Source of the DNA: Coptis chinensis
Taxonomy: Eukaryota; Streptophyta; Magnoliopsida; Ranunculales; Ranunculaceae
DNA length: 64,000 nucleotides
Reading direction: 5' to 3'
NCBI GenBank assembly: GCA_015680905.1
Contig: CM027381.1
Location: 19,321,501 to 19,385,500, forward strand
Shown: piece by piece, positions 11,320-23,915 of the stretch
Position numbering within the stretch: the stretch's first letter is position 1
Layout: each line of letters opens with the position of its first letter
Made by a program: the position numbers and the translations under genes
Notes under the pieces: model-generated
What the model saw: the letters and a program-made list of their open reading frames with translations, nothing else
What the model was told of the DNA's origin: nothing
Databases searched by the model: none

Positions 11320-12507
11320 AATATGCACTTGATTTCTAGTAGATGATTAAAAAATAATAAAAATAGAAATAATAAGTATTTATACTATGCACTTTGGAAT
11401 ATTGGTATTGTTTCTTTCTCTATGATGATATTAGTCTAGAAGTTTCACGTTAGCTTTTAAATTAGAATAGTTTTTAGAAACTTAGGTTAATATGTAGGTA
11501 ATAGTCATTGCATCTTTCCATAAATATATTGTATGAGCATCTATATTTGTATTAGTAGTAAGTTTCTAAAATCTAGGCTAGTATACTTATTCGACAAATC
11601 CTATGAGAATATAGCCTAAAAGCCTTATGAGTAAAATATCTGAGTAATGACACAAGGGAAAAGTAAATTCCGAATAGAGAAATCCCACGTCCACTTGCTT
11701 GATCACTATACCATATCCTAAGAGAGAATTTAGGCCCTTTTTGGATCGATATAGCCAGAAATTCAAATCTATATAAAATTATTTTCCGCTAGTCGCCCCT
11801 CTGAGCTTTTCTTTAGCCTTTTTCGTAAACCACAAATCCTTTACCCTTTTATAAAAATAAAAAAATAAAAAAAAAAAAAAAAAATAAAATAGCCTACCCA
11901 TTTATGAATGAGTCTGAGAAGTAGGATGAAATGGAGAAAATAAAAGATAAATATCAGTGGAAAACCAAGACTTTGTTAGTTGCTTCAAAGAAGAAAAGAA
12001 AAGAAAGTTTCCATCCAAAGAATAAATAAATAAATAAATAAAATAAAAAGTTAGAACTCCAAAAACATAATCAAATGAGTCAAAAGCCAAAATAAAAAGA
12101 AAAAAAAATGGGGATGGAAACAAAGTGTAGAAGCAAAGTAAGAACAAGGTTTTCTCTAGTTATATATTTTGAAGACTCTATTATCTCAAACTTATCCTTT
12201 TGAATATCCATTTCCTTGACATATATGTGAGGACCTACTTAAGGACGTTATTCCAAAGTTTCAAGAATAGACCTGTTATTACATTTTATAGAATAGTTCA
12301 TTATATATATGTTTATCCGTAGATGATTGATTATTATGCACATATTAGCATAGGTTTCCAATTGATTATCCTGTATTCATTGCTAGTGAGATGTATAGAT
12401 ATCTAAGAATAAATAAGAAAACAATAATTTTTATTTCTTAGTCGTTGTAGTATAGATGAAGTTCGTGAGTACCTTCTCTAGAAAACTCTCACGAGGCTAT
12501 AACTCAT

Positions 12508-12528
12508 CCACTAGGGAATTTCTAGTGG
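12508..12528 (+). promoter_or_regulatory. Pre-PPT hairpin of element B
   Basis: Arms CCACTAGGGA and TTTCTAGTGG. Two G-T wobbles replace G-C and G-T pairs of the A copy; E has A-T pairs at the same positions. Confidence 0.55.
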
Positions 12529-12662
12529 TTTAAGGCCTTATTGCATATGGTCAATGCAATCGCACTCGGCGAAACGAGATTAGTTAGAACTCCATTTTTG
12601 GTCACTTATTTTAATTTCTCATATTTGCTTGAGGACAAGCAAAATGCTGTTTGGGGGTGGTT

Positions 12663-14012
12663 TGATAAGAGCCCAAAACTGTAGTTTTAACCCCTTAATA
12701 ATATTACATTTAGACCAATTATGTGTATAATAAATAAGAGTTAGTACTGTTTACGTGTTTTTGTGTATTTCAGGTCATGGAGTCAAATATGTAAAGAAAT
12801 ATGTCACTTTTGCAAGAGAAATGAGCAAATGTTGGTTGCTAAGAAATTCTTTGGTTAAAACCCAAGTTTCAAGGAGAAAAAGCCTTTTTAAAGCCTAGTC
12901 AAAGCTAAAAAGTCAAAGTAAAATCGGGCAAAAATAGAGTAGAAAAGTCAATAGAACTTCCACAGGCCGTATTTTTTGGATTCAGACCTCGGAATTAGGC
13001 TTACTATATGTTGAAACGACCGGCCCGGAAAGAGCTTTATAATGGTCCAAGTCTTAATCCAATCAGAGGAGTAAAAGTGGACAAAATGGCTGTTGCAATA
13101 ATTTCCAGCAGAGAAACCCTTTTTGGACTTAAGTAATTAGGTTTTGGGTTTGATTTAATGGCCCAAAACATAGCTCTAAAGCCCATGCACGAAATTATAA
13201 ACCTAGCCCTCTCCTATATAAAGGACTAAGGCATAAATCTATATACTTAGTTTTTAATTCTTAGATTCTTTCCCATTAATTAGAACTCTCTTAATTAAAT
13301 TAGTTTTCTCTCTCTCTCTCTTTAGTATAACCTAATTATTGTTTCTAAACCCTAGCCTCCATTAATAAAACCAAGTTATTGTTATTGTATTCATTATGTC
13401 TTATTCTTTTTCTATTAATGATACTCTAATGAATCTTAGCTAAACCTCCATTAAAGGGGTTTCATGAAGCTTTGATGAAGACTTGATGTGTTAGTTAGAA
13501 TTATTGCTTATTCAAGAGTTTCAATCTAGAGGTTAGTTTATACACCATGAGAATGGGTTAAATTTTCTCTCATACTAATTATTATTTTGTTAGAGATGCC
13601 ATGAATAGTTATGGATCAAATACTTAATATTTATTAGTTAGGTTGTAATAATCTGCACCAGCATATTAGGAATTTATCTAGGTGAATATCAAATCCCCCT
13701 AATCCCTTCTTCCCATTTAAAATCTTCGTAGTAAATTGCCTTAGTATAAACTAGACCATTAAATCTTCGTAATTAGTTATTTTTATCATATTAGTAAAAT
13801 TACAATCCATTGCTCTTATTGATATACGTAGAATTGTTAAACCTATTGAAATTGTTACGTCTAAACAACTAAGAGTGGAACGAAATCTTTACTCCACCAT
13901 ATTGCATGATAAACGAGAGTAGAAACTTTGATCTAATTGTAGAATAATTTAGTTTATTTATTCTTAGCATAATTAGTTAGGATTAGGTAAAAAGCTTATT
14001 TTACGATTATCA
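12663..14012 (+). repeat. 3' LTR of element B
   Basis: A 1350-bp LTR from TGATAAGAGCCC to TTTACGATTATCA, directly after the PPT. It is close to both LTRs of E, same length as E's 5' LTR. TATA box TATATAAAGG at 13216-13225, and a CT-rich tract at about 13308-13322 that would lie in R/U5. The right flank is CTTAC; the matching 5' duplication is outside the window. Confidence 0.9.
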
Positions 14013-15073
14013 CTTACACTAGAAATGTTGTCTACAACGACATTCTAGATTCTTACAATGTATAGTTACAAGTGGTATGTTTTGCTATTGTCCACCTAAC
14101 TATTACTTTAAACACATATATATTATTTTGTATCTTGCTTAATTTATATGGTAAGCGAGTCTCATTGGTATACAATATAAAACTTAAAAAATCCATCTAA
14201 TTTTAGAATCCCTCCAATTTTCTTTGTGTACGCTGGGCAGAGTTTAACCCAATAAACAAGGTTAACGATGTGTACTCATTCAGTGTACAATTTAACAAGT
14301 TTTTTTTTTTTGGAATTGATACATTTAACTCTGCTCTTTAATCCATCCAATTTGATTTGGAGGTGATAACAAGTAAGTGTGCTTGAAGCATTCTTTGTAT
14401 GATGTATATGATGTGCTAGATGGCTGAGCAGCTGAGCGTAATTAACCAACTATAATCTAAAAAAATAGTGTAGACAACTTAATCTCATAAGGTATGTGGA
14501 TATTTTTGAACTGTGTAAATTTTACAACATATCAAGTTTCGCTATCAGAGGCCTGTCATTCATTAATAGAGCAGTACTTAATAAATTAAATTAAGTTGAT
14601 TGAGGGGTTTGGTTGTGAAAATGATTATCCATACTTGATAGATAGACTCGAATAGGCTTATATTAAAGGGATGCAATAATGTGCATTGGCAATACGTTTA
14701 TTCTAAAAAGAAATATGTCATCTGTCTTATTCAAGGTAATTTTCATGCATACTATAACATTTAATTGTGGGAAATTACATATACTTCCCCTTATATATTA
14801 AAAAATGAAAATCATACATATTATGAAAATGTCAATTATTTTGACATATGATCATCTTGGCCCAACCCCACTCAACCATTCTAAGAGGCAAAAATATAAT
14901 TGTGGGGTAGTAAATATTTTTAAAAATATAAAGTAGGTCGGTCGCATAATGATAGTCGAATCGTAGTTCTTAGGCGCACCTTATTATTGTTTACGGGATT
15001 CAAATTTGGATATCTTCCGCACATCTCCAAATCTTATCATTAGAAAATGGGAATTGTCTAATAGTGAAAACGA
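14013..15073. other. Unassigned AT-rich DNA with copy 1 of an upstream repeat
   Basis: No gene seen. About 14600-15073 is the first of three diverged copies of a repeat also found at about 17100-17960 and 18000-18400 (shared strings: TTGATAGATAGACT, GCAATAATGT, CTCAACCATTCTAAGAGGCA, TCTAAATCTTATC-like). The third copy runs into the RPA1-like pseudogene. Confidence 0.5.
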
Positions 15074-15087
15074 CATAGAGAGATACA

Positions 15088-17082
15088 TAGAAGTTGGAGA
15101 AACCACCGTGGTATTGTCTGGATGTGTACGCACAAAAATGTGTACCTAGATTTATGCAATTGATTTTAGAGTCGCCACTAACTTTATTAAGGAAAAGTTG
15201 AGTAAAACCTATGTGAAGGACTAGCCCTCGAAACTAGATGATTATTGGGTTCAGGAGTCAAGGTACGATGTGGGAAGGTGTTAGGCACCCACACTCGCCT
15301 GGTAAAAACCAACCTTACTTCTATTGAGGTGTAATGTATTAAGATAGGTGAATGAAGAAAGCTTGAAATTTTATTACCAAATTCGATGATCTTCACTAAA
15401 TTATTTAAAAGCAAATGACTCTATGCTATAGTAAAACTAAAAAAACAAATAATCCTAATATGCAATACTAATTAAAATAAAAGAGAAAAGAAAGTTGTCA
15501 CTTTGTTTGGAATGTTGCCTCATACTTGATTGTAGATTGATCGATTGATTGATGATAAACTTGATCTTGAATTGACAACTGTGATTTTTGGATTAAAACA
15601 GGTGATATGAGAAAAAAAACAACTTTTGGTGAAAATAAGTTTCTCCTCAAGATTGACGAGAAGAAAAGAAGGCTAAAATGAAAAACTAGAAAGAAAAAAA
15701 TGAAGAACACTGAAGAAAAGAAGGCTATTAGCTCTGAATAACTAGGTCCAGATTATTAACTTCGAATTCCTAGCTCCCAGATTTTTTTTGTGGGTGAATG
15801 AGACCCATATTTATAGCTTTTGGGCGTGGATTCAAATATGGTAATGAGTTTGATCCAATGGCTGAGTATTGATTAAGAAAAATGCAATGACTTGATATCT
15901 TTTTGGTTGCACCTCCTAAATCTGGCCTTTTATTCAAGAGGTGGGATAAGGGGTGCGATCTTGGCCCTTGGTTTTTGGATTTTTTAGATGGATTAGGGCA
16001 AAAAATCAAGCCCTACACGTCTTCAATGAGCCCATAATCCAGGGTTTCCAAACATGGCTCCAAAATGGCATATTCTCTAGAATATTCTTGATTTTAGGGA
16101 TCAAATCAAATAGAACAAATAAGGAAGGTTCTCTAGGGTTTTGGAGGCTTGAGAAGTAGGCTAGAAACCCTAATGAAAAGTTCCAACTCGAGATGGATCC
16201 ATAGCCCACGAGCACAGGTCCAAAATCCACAAAAAAACCCATTATGACCATATTTTCAATGCTGCAAATTCCCTTTGACCGGGTCAAAATTAGGCAAACT
16301 CTTCTTCATAAAATTGTTAATTAATCCATTAGTAAGGTCCATTAACTCTTAAAAATACCCTTGGGTCGAAATCTTACTCCAATAATGTATTGCATTGAAC
16401 AGCACGCACAACGGGCTGAAACGGGATAGGGCAAAATTAGGGTTTCTGAAATCCAAAAGGAACCTAGGCAAGCTTGTACTCATTTTGAAGGATTTTTCAA
16501 GGAGAATTCAAATATGAAATAATCTCATCCAAAGAAAGAGTAGAAAAAATGAGATTTGGGCTCCAAAGGGTTACATGGGTATTTTGGTAATTCTCAACTC
16601 AAAACTCAGAAAGCAACGAAACTTCAGCCATAGCTAAAACATGATGAGGAGAGTCTAAAGATGCTAAAAGAAGATGAAAAGAAAGATGTTTGATGTAGAA
16701 AAGAAAACTCTAGAAAGCAAATCACCTTATATGATCAAATTTAATTCAAGGCAAAATCGTGAATGAATTATGCCTGGGGTGCAAAAATGGGGTGTCTACA
16801 ATGTGCTTGCTGCCATAGAAGGAAAAAAGTCAAAATTCAGTTTCATCTCTTTTTTGCATGTATTTATAGAGGTGAACAGAGCTGCGGACTATCTTGCTAG
16901 TCTTGATCAGCATGTTAATTTCTCTACTCTTTATTTTGTTCCTCCTATCGATCATGATCTTCACGTATAATATTGTAAATGAGGATATGGGAAGGAAAAT
17001 CTATGTAAGAAAATCTTAGTTTTTATTAATACAGGTGGGGGTCAGCCTAACATCATCTTAATTTAAAAAAAAACCGAAAAGG
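15088..17082 (+). mobile_element. 5'-truncated LINE with target duplication, split by a solo LTR
   Basis: CATAGAGAGATACA occurs at 15074-15087 and again at 17083-17096, on both sides of an insert ending in an A-rich tail (ATTTAAAAAAAAACC). Apart from the solo LTR inside it, the insert is only about 315 bp. Its reading frame (16860-16969) has NRAADYLASLDQH, typical of the RNase H tail of plant LINE ORF2. A variable-length target duplication, A-tail and 5' truncation are LINE hallmarks. The coding tail is short, so the LINE family is not assigned. Confidence 0.7.
15127..16800 (+). repeat. Solo LTR, probably Tat/Ogre-type Ty3/gypsy
   Basis: About 1674 bp ending GGGGTGTCTACA, flanked by ATGTG at 15122-15126 and 16801-16805, and cleanly interrupting the LINE. 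Near the left end it has TTTTAGAGTCGCCACTAAC and GGGAAGGTGTTAGGCACCC, strings I associate with Tat/Ogre LTRs. The first TG of the LTR merges with the TG of the duplication, so the left edge is uncertain by 2-4 bp. No internal domain is present, so this is a solo LTR left by recombination. Orientation is inferred from TG...CA and the terminal string. Confidence 0.7.
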
Positions 17083-18387
17083 CATAGAGAGATACAAAGA
17101 TCCGTTATACATTAAAATGTTTTTTGTATCAAATAAAATTGTTAATCAGATATTTCATCTACGCTTGATAGGTAGACTAGATTAGACTTAAATTAAAGAG
17201 ATGCAATAATGTATATTGGCGACACATTTATTCTAAAAAAATATGTACTCTGTCTTATTCATGGTAATAATTGACTAGGTTGTCTAGAATAAACATATAG
17301 ACTAGATTACCTAAGCTTAAAATAGTATATGTTATGTTTTATTCAAGGTAATATTTAACTAGGTTGTCTAGAATAGACATATCGACTAGGTTATCTTATC
17401 TCAAAATAGTATGTACTCTGTCTTATTCAAGGTAATAATTAACTAGGTTTTCTAGAATAGACATATAGGCTAGATAGCCTAATCTCAAAATAGTATGGAC
17501 TATATCTTATTCAAGGTTATAATTAACTAGGTAGTCTAGAATAGACATATAGACTAGATTACGTAACGTTGTTAATGCACTAACTTATATAATGTGTTCA
17601 CTCTTTCTTTAAAATTCTTTGTTCATTCAAAAAATTCATTCACTTAAAAAAAGCATGTTCAATTCACTACACAAAACTTATTCCTCAAACTACCATTGAT
17701 ATTTAAAATATTCATTTTACCTTCTTCCTCACATTCAAAATTCATTTTGGCTGAACCACGCTCAACCATTCTAAGAGGCAATAAGAACATTGTAGGGGAG
17801 CACAAATTTTAAAAAAATATAAAGTTAGTAGGATGCATAGTGATGGTGGGGTCGCACAGCTCTGAGAAGCACATTATTATCACTGACGGGACTTAAACTT
17901 AGATATCTTCAGTACATCTCTAAATCTTATCGTTAGCAAAATGAAAGTTGTAAAATAGTTAATACTGCTTAAAGAGATAGCAATGTTCGTGACACATTAA
18001 AATATTGTTTTCTGTGTGAAACGAATTTGTTAATCAGATTTATCATCTACACTTGATAGATAGACTAGATTAGACTTAAATTAAAGAGATACAATAATGT
18101 ATATTGGCAACAAATTCATTATCAAAGAAATATGTACTTTGTCTTATTAAAATTTATTATTAGCTAGGTTGTCTTGCGTTGACATATAGAGTAGATTACC
18201 TAATTTTGTTAATGCAATAACTTATATAATGTGTTCACTCTCTCTTTACAGTTTTGAGTTCATTAAAGAGATTCGTTCATTTTTAAAAAAGTATGTTCAG
18301 TCCACTGTAGAAAACTTATTCCACATACTACCATTGATATTAAAAAAATTCATTTTAACTTCTTCTTTACATTCAAAATTGTGTTTT
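17083..18387. repeat. Copies 2 and 3 of the upstream repeat
   Basis: Copy 2 is about 17100-17960 and copy 3 about 18000-18387. Both include a stretch from a TTGTTAATCAGAT start through TAACTTATATAATGTGTTCACTC to CATTCAAAATT. Copy 3 lies immediately upstream of the first RPA1-like exon, so it may be duplicated promoter or 5' flank. No ORF. Confidence 0.55.
17242..17567. repeat. Tandem repeat, about 83 bp x 4
   Basis: Four successive units with TCTTATTCAAGGTAATAATT, AACTAGGTTGTCTAGAATAG and ACATATAGACTAGATTACC. They start near 17242, 17326, 17410 and 17494; the last is partial. Copy 3 of the larger repeat (18140-18210) holds one unit only. Confidence 0.8.
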
Positions 18388-20786
18388 GCAGAACTACCTC
18401 AAATGGCAGCGTAAGCATGTCAATACCTTGCTAATCTTTATTTAGGTATAGACAAGTGGAAAGTTAAGGTTCGTGTAACAAGAATGTGGGAGTCAGTTCA
18501 CTGGAATAACAACGACGTCCTAGTCAATTCACATTTGTTTTGAGATCATTTTAAAAAAAGTTAACTCTTGTTTTATTCCTTATTAATAGGGAACTCACGT
18601 ACATGCAAAATTGGAATCAAATTTTTTTAAAGAATTTGACAAATTTGCAAAAGGAAATGTGATAAAAGAAGGCAATATCGACCTCATTCAAAGATTTGAT
18701 GTGATTTTAGCAATGACCTATCGTCCGGTGGTGCATCCATTTGTGATTCATTTCAAGCCAAAGACATTGATAGAATCAGTAGATGAAGAAGGGACTGAAA
18801 TAGCAAGACACAAGTTCAATTTCCTTGACTTCAAAACCCTTCAAGAAAGGGCTAAACAGAAAACTCTTTTATCAGGTTATATATTACAATCTTATGCTTA
18901 AATATTCCATCTGATTAACCATTCTTTTCACATGAGAAAATAAATGATAGAGGTTCTAATACTCTATTTATGTAAACACGTAGATGTTATTAGTGTCTTG
19001 AAGAGAGTCGACAACACAAAAGAAAAATCAAGATCATCTTTATAAGAGATCGTAATCATGGATAAGAAATGAGCGAAACATTTATATCTTTAGTTAACAA
19101 AACAAACATATTGTTGTAACCTAATGAAGTCTATCCAACCTTTAGCGGCACCGAAATAACAATTGCTTTGTGGGGTGATCTGGTCAAATCAATTCCAGAG
19201 GACATTATAACAAAGCATAATGTGATCATTATAGCAACTTCGCTGAATGCAAAAGATTATCAAGGTGCATATACATTTATATTGTTTACACTTTATGTTG
19301 GAAACGAATGTTAATTAATATCAAATTTATATCACACCTAAAATTTGATTCGCAACAAAAAAGACTTTTAATACAGTTTCTGTTGTAGACAAAATTATCT
19401 TTCATCTCTTAGCGGAACAAAAATCTATATCAACCTGGAAATTGATGTTGTTGCTGAATACAAGCGTAGATGAATTATATATATATAAGATTATTTTTTT
19501 ACAAAAATATAAGTAACATAAACTATATTAGTTAACACTATAAATGAATGTGTTTTAATAAAACCCTATGAAATTGGGTTCAATTTTCTTTTCCTAAATT
19601 TGTTTTACTATTCACATTATGATCCATACTTTTTTTTGGGTGCATACTAGCAGCCGAGCTACAAACATTTCCGTCGAGGTGGAGGGTCCTACTGAAAATT
19701 TATTTGAAGAAGAACTACTGAGAGATAGAAGAGTCACCATAACTAAATTAAAGGAAATTGGAAGAGATGAATCACATAACGGATCAACCTATACTTTTGC
19801 TTTGCGATAATAGATAAGGTATACAATACTAATTGGTTTAAGTACATATTTATAGGGAGTCAAATCAATTAGCAGATGCACTAGCTGCAAATGTACCTAA
19901 CTTAAGCTGTATGGACATCGTACTTAGTTCATTTGCTGAGGATATAAGAAAAATTGTATATGAAGATGCAATTGGAAAGGAATACTTGAGATTGTAAAGA
20001 CAAAATTTATTTTATATGAAAAGAGGTAGGGGACCTCTCTAACAACTTTGCTTACCTACCAAAAAAAAAAAAATGGTTCGACAATTGCTGCATACGTTGT
20101 AAAAAAACTATCCCACAAATTGAATCTGATATACCATGTTCCAAATGTAAGGTGGACACAGAAAAAAGGTTAGTAAAACAAAACTAACGTATTTTTCCTA
20201 TTTTTTCTTTATGTATTCAATTTCTTCCTTCAACACATTCTAATTTCAAAGTAGGTATAAACTTAGAATGTGTGTGAATGATTTCTCGGATATCACCACT
20301 TTTGTCGCTTTTAAGAAGCATGCTAAAGACTTGCTTATGAAGTCGGTCGAAGAATTGGACCTTATCCAAAAGGCAAGCTAATTTAAAATTCATTTATACA
20401 TCCTATGACTAGTTAAAACATTTCTTATCCGATCCAAAAAATAAGAAAATGGTCCGATGTAGTTTCGAAAGAGCTTCAGAAAATTAAAGAAATATCTTAC
20501 ATTTTTCAAGTGCAAATCAACGACTTTAGTGACAAGGAAACTTTTGAATTGTTTACCATTGACAAAGTTTACCCTGAAGAAACTGACTTAGATAGTCAAG
20601 TGGTTGAGAAGGTAAAGTTATGCTTTTATTTTTTTATTTTTTGTTTTTTTTTTCCAAAAAAAAATTATTTTACTGCATTAACAATTAAACATTTTTAACA
20701 AACATAGGGAAATCAACTCACAACTAGTGAAATGGTTCGAAAAGATGGTTCAACAAACGAAAACAACACCGAGATACAACCATAAA
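18388..20786 (+). pseudogene. RPA1-like (replication protein A 70 kDa subunit-like) pseudogene
   Basis: A multi-exon gene for a single-stranded DNA-binding OB-fold protein, decayed. Pieces, in order: about 18448-18520 (KWKVKVRVTRMWESVHW); 18600-18873 between AG and GT sites (GTHVHAKLESNFFKEF through FKTLQERAKQK); 18988-19040 (DVISVLKRVDNTK, then a stop); 19126-19263 (SGTEITIALWGDLVKSIPED); about 19410-19470 (SGTKIYINLEIDVVAEYK); 19660-19790; a C-terminal zinc-type domain 20074-20168 (WFDNCCIRCKK, then IPCSKCKVD); 20253-20371 (YKLRMCVNDFSD); 20454-20612; and a last exon ending TAA 20784-20786. A LINE tail interrupts the part before the zinc domain. Such RPA1-like genes occur both as host genes and as Helitron cargo in plants; I see no Helitron end close by. 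The first exon is uncertain. Confidence 0.75.
19840..20073 (+). mobile_element. LINE 3' tail with poly(A) inside the RPA1-like pseudogene
   Basis: The frame at 19856-19996 reads ESNQLADALAANVPN and then DAIGKEYLRL, which looks like an RNase H tail of a plant LINE. A short 3' UTR follows and ends in 13 A residues (20061-20073). The sequence sits between RPA1-like exons and has no counterpart in that family. I could not find a clear target duplication, so the left edge is approximate. Confidence 0.5.
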
Positions 20787-21991
20787 AAAAAATGCAAAAG
20801 AACATAATTCTAGGTAAATGTACAACACACACTTTTGGATGTTATTAGTTAAATATTCATCTCCTTTATTTGTTACAAATGAAATATAACGTTTATTGTT
20901 TTTTACCTACATTGCAAGAGTCATCCATGAATGAAGAGTAAATTGTGTTATATCTTTATCTTTAATTCATTATATGGTCTATTGCAAAATGGAAAATGAG
21001 AAACTACTACAGCTACCTCCATCGAATGCTGGGTTCATCTAGTAAATGGTGAGGAATTTACTCTGGTCAAGTTATGTAGAGTAATGTAGGCACGCACAAC
21101 CACATTCAAACCAAAAACGTGTGTGCACGTCAATATAATTTAGGCACCATACCGAACGTACATATGTTAAGTGTATTGTAATAATATTTATGTACATATG
21201 TTAACTTTTTAATAACTTTCTGTTGTAACCAATTATAATAACCTTTGTACATGAGCTTCCCATCAATAAAATGTACTTATTTAAATATTATAAAAAATAT
21301 CAATTATATATATTTCTCCTCGATCTGATCCATTTTTGTTTCAAACTATCTTGTAATAGCATTACACTTTGTGGGTATACAACACATGCACTATCATCTT
21401 CATGTTTGATTGCTTCTTCTAATTAACACCATATACTATTTAATTTCCCCAACATTAACATATTGATAGTTATATTGTGCTAAATAACCCATTTAAGAGT
21501 TTGGTAATGATAAATCATGTTTTGAGAATACACGTGTATTCTTTTCGTTTTTCATAATCTTTTTATAAAGAGGGATATAAATTCCTCACAATCACCCCTA
21601 TAGCTTTAAGAGTTGACTCTTTCGCTTGATTAAGTTAAAGAAAATGACTTAAATGGTAATGCATATCTCATAATTTCAAACTTGAATTTATTTTTTATCT
21701 CAAAAGGATGAAAAATTTTAACAAAAAATTAAAAAATGAAAAATAAAAAATCAATACTTTAGGTGCGACTTAGCGTATGATGAAGTCCATTTGTTTGTGG
21801 AAAAAAATCAACACATTCCAAAATTTGGTTTTGATTATTCACCAAGGGGAACCCATTATTTAGGAAATATCAATTGAAAAAAAATGTCCATTTATCTACC
21901 ACTTAAAAAAAACAAAATTGGTAACTTATCAATTAAGGCATATAAAAAAAGAGTAAGAAACAACTCACATTGTATCTACCATACTTCAATA
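20787..21991. other. Intergenic AT-rich DNA
   Basis: No gene found. AATAAA-type signals (near 21267) could serve the RPA1-like pseudogene. Otherwise low-complexity AT sequence. Confidence 0.4.
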
Positions 21992-22640
21992 TTATAAAAT
22001 AACACAAATTTTGGGATAAATAATAAACTTATATAAATCAAACTCTTGGGCCTCTATCAGACCTTTCAGAGTCATATGATCTTCCTCTAGCTCCTCAACA
22101 CGTAGATGATACTGAGTTAGAGCTTTCTCTAACTTAACTATATGACACTTTGTCTCCTCCAAACCGGTATCTGCAACCTTTTGTGTGGTTGCTCCTTCTA
22201 TTTCTTTCCTAATACTGCTACCAACATTAGTTCCAATATCCAACCTTTCATCGTCAGCCACTAAGCTAGCAATCCTAGCAATCCTAGCACTCTGAACATC
22301 TAAATATTCTTGGTACTGATGCACCACATCATCAAGGATCAATTGCACCTATATAAAGCATTTAACTTTAAAAAATAAATGAAAAATTAAAATTAAAATT
22401 AAAAAAACTTACAAAGCTTAATCCATTTTGAGCATTAACAATTCTCAAAATAACAGCATCAGCGTTGCCTTCCCGATTAACACCAACTCTATTACTAAGT
22501 GACAGTCGTTCATGACTGCTGTTTGATTCAGAAACACCTGTGCTGCTTAGGCAACCCCAACCAGTAGCATGAGTGTGCTTAACGCGTGTTAAAGACTCGA
22601 TCTTCCATAGCCTTGCACTTCATATGCTCCTCAATAGCTT
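21992..22640 (-). pseudogene. Unidentified coiled-coil gene fragment
   Basis: On the minus strand an exon of about 115 codons (22348-22001) is preceded by a good acceptor (pyrimidine/AT tract then TTTATATAG). It encodes a probable coiled coil (KCHIVKLEKALTQYHLRVEE). A second open stretch upstream (22560-22420) ends at a GTAAG-type donor and reads SNSSHERLSLSNR. A further upstream frame (22650-22570) is basic (KGKGKGEAIEEHMKCK). The arrangement suggests three exons of one gene, broken by a stop near 22585. Plant En/Spm-type transposase-associated proteins have similar tails, but I do not recognise a domain. Confidence 0.35.
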
Positions 22641-23851
22641 CACCCTTGCCTTTACCCTTGATAGAAAGAAAAGCAGAGACATAAAAGAATTATATAGTTG
22701 TTTTAGGTCTCTCTCTCTCTCTCTCTTTCTCTCTACCTTTTTTTTTTTAGTTTTTTTCTTGTGGGGTTTATTTTAAACATATTTAAAAAATTTGCCTATA
22801 TAAAAGTTTTGACATAACTCTTAAACTTTAAAATTAACAAGCCCAACATAAAATATCCCAACATAGCATATATAAAGAAAAAAGAAAAAAAGAAAAAACT
22901 CTTTTAGCTATATCTTTTTCCATATCTCTTGCTCCTAATCTCTCACACACCCTTCTACTCAAACCCTTTCTCTCTTTCTCATATTATGATCTCTTAGAAA
23001 GCTCCTAAACATTTTATTTTTTGTATATACTATTTCATTACATTCATGCAAACATCGGACCCATTATGTGTTTTTTTTGCCCTCTCATTTGACTCCTTCA
23101 TAGTTATAGTTATTACAAGTGGGGATGAAAAAAAAAACTAAAAAAAAAGGTAAACAGTTGCTGTAATTTCAGCTTGCTTTAGTTTGTTCCATTTAACTGG
23201 ATGTTTAAATACTTATAATATGAAGCCACTTCATCGATTTAAATTTTGTCCGTCAATTGAAGAGTGCCAATTCTACATTTGTGTTATATATTTGAAAATA
23301 AAGAATTGAATTTCAAAAGATCCTTAAAAGCAAATGCCTACATCAAATTCAAACAGTGTGACCCCTGTTTGTTTGAATTCAACAATTTAATAGAACACCA
23401 CGTGTTAAATAAATGATTATCTCCATAAAAAAACAAATTGAAAACGCGACTGGAATTTTAATAAATATTAACTTTATTCATTTATGCATTTTTGTTGTTT
23501 TTCAAATTAGCATTAATTGTTCTACATTTAAGGACGCAAATTATTAATTGTTTTTTTTAAAAAAAATTAAAAATTAAAAATACTATTGTATCATCTTATT
23601 TTGTAGTACAATATAAAAGTACATTCAAACGCTACTTTAAATTAGAGAATTTTTTTAACAAATGATTTTTGGGGAAAAAATTAATTGACGGAAGATGACT
23701 AAGATATTGGTATACCTCAATAAAACTAGCTACACCATTCTTTTTCATATGATTTTATGGCATTTCTAAATGAATCAAACGAACTTCATAGTAATATTTG
23801 CAAAATAGTATATCATCATATACAATTATGATAACTATGAAAACAATAAAA

Positions 23852-23915
<64 letters not shown>

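Larger units (their letters stand above)
10978..12662 (+). other. Element B 3' noncoding region with PPT
   Basis: Same layout as in A: acceptor-like TTTGTTTTGCAG at about 11119-11130, PPT-like block 11187-11220, AT microsatellite 11256-11315, conserved block 11646-11800, purine-rich tract about 11850-12120, hairpin 12508-12528 with second stem 12541-12559, GAGGACAAGC plus TTTGGGGGTGG PPT at 12631-12660. Relative to A and E it lacks part of the stretch between the purine-rich tract and the hairpin. Confidence 0.7.

Noticed and set aside
17242..17567. Regular 83-bp repeats considered as a CRISPR array
   Set aside because: Direct tandem units without unique spacers, in plant DNA.
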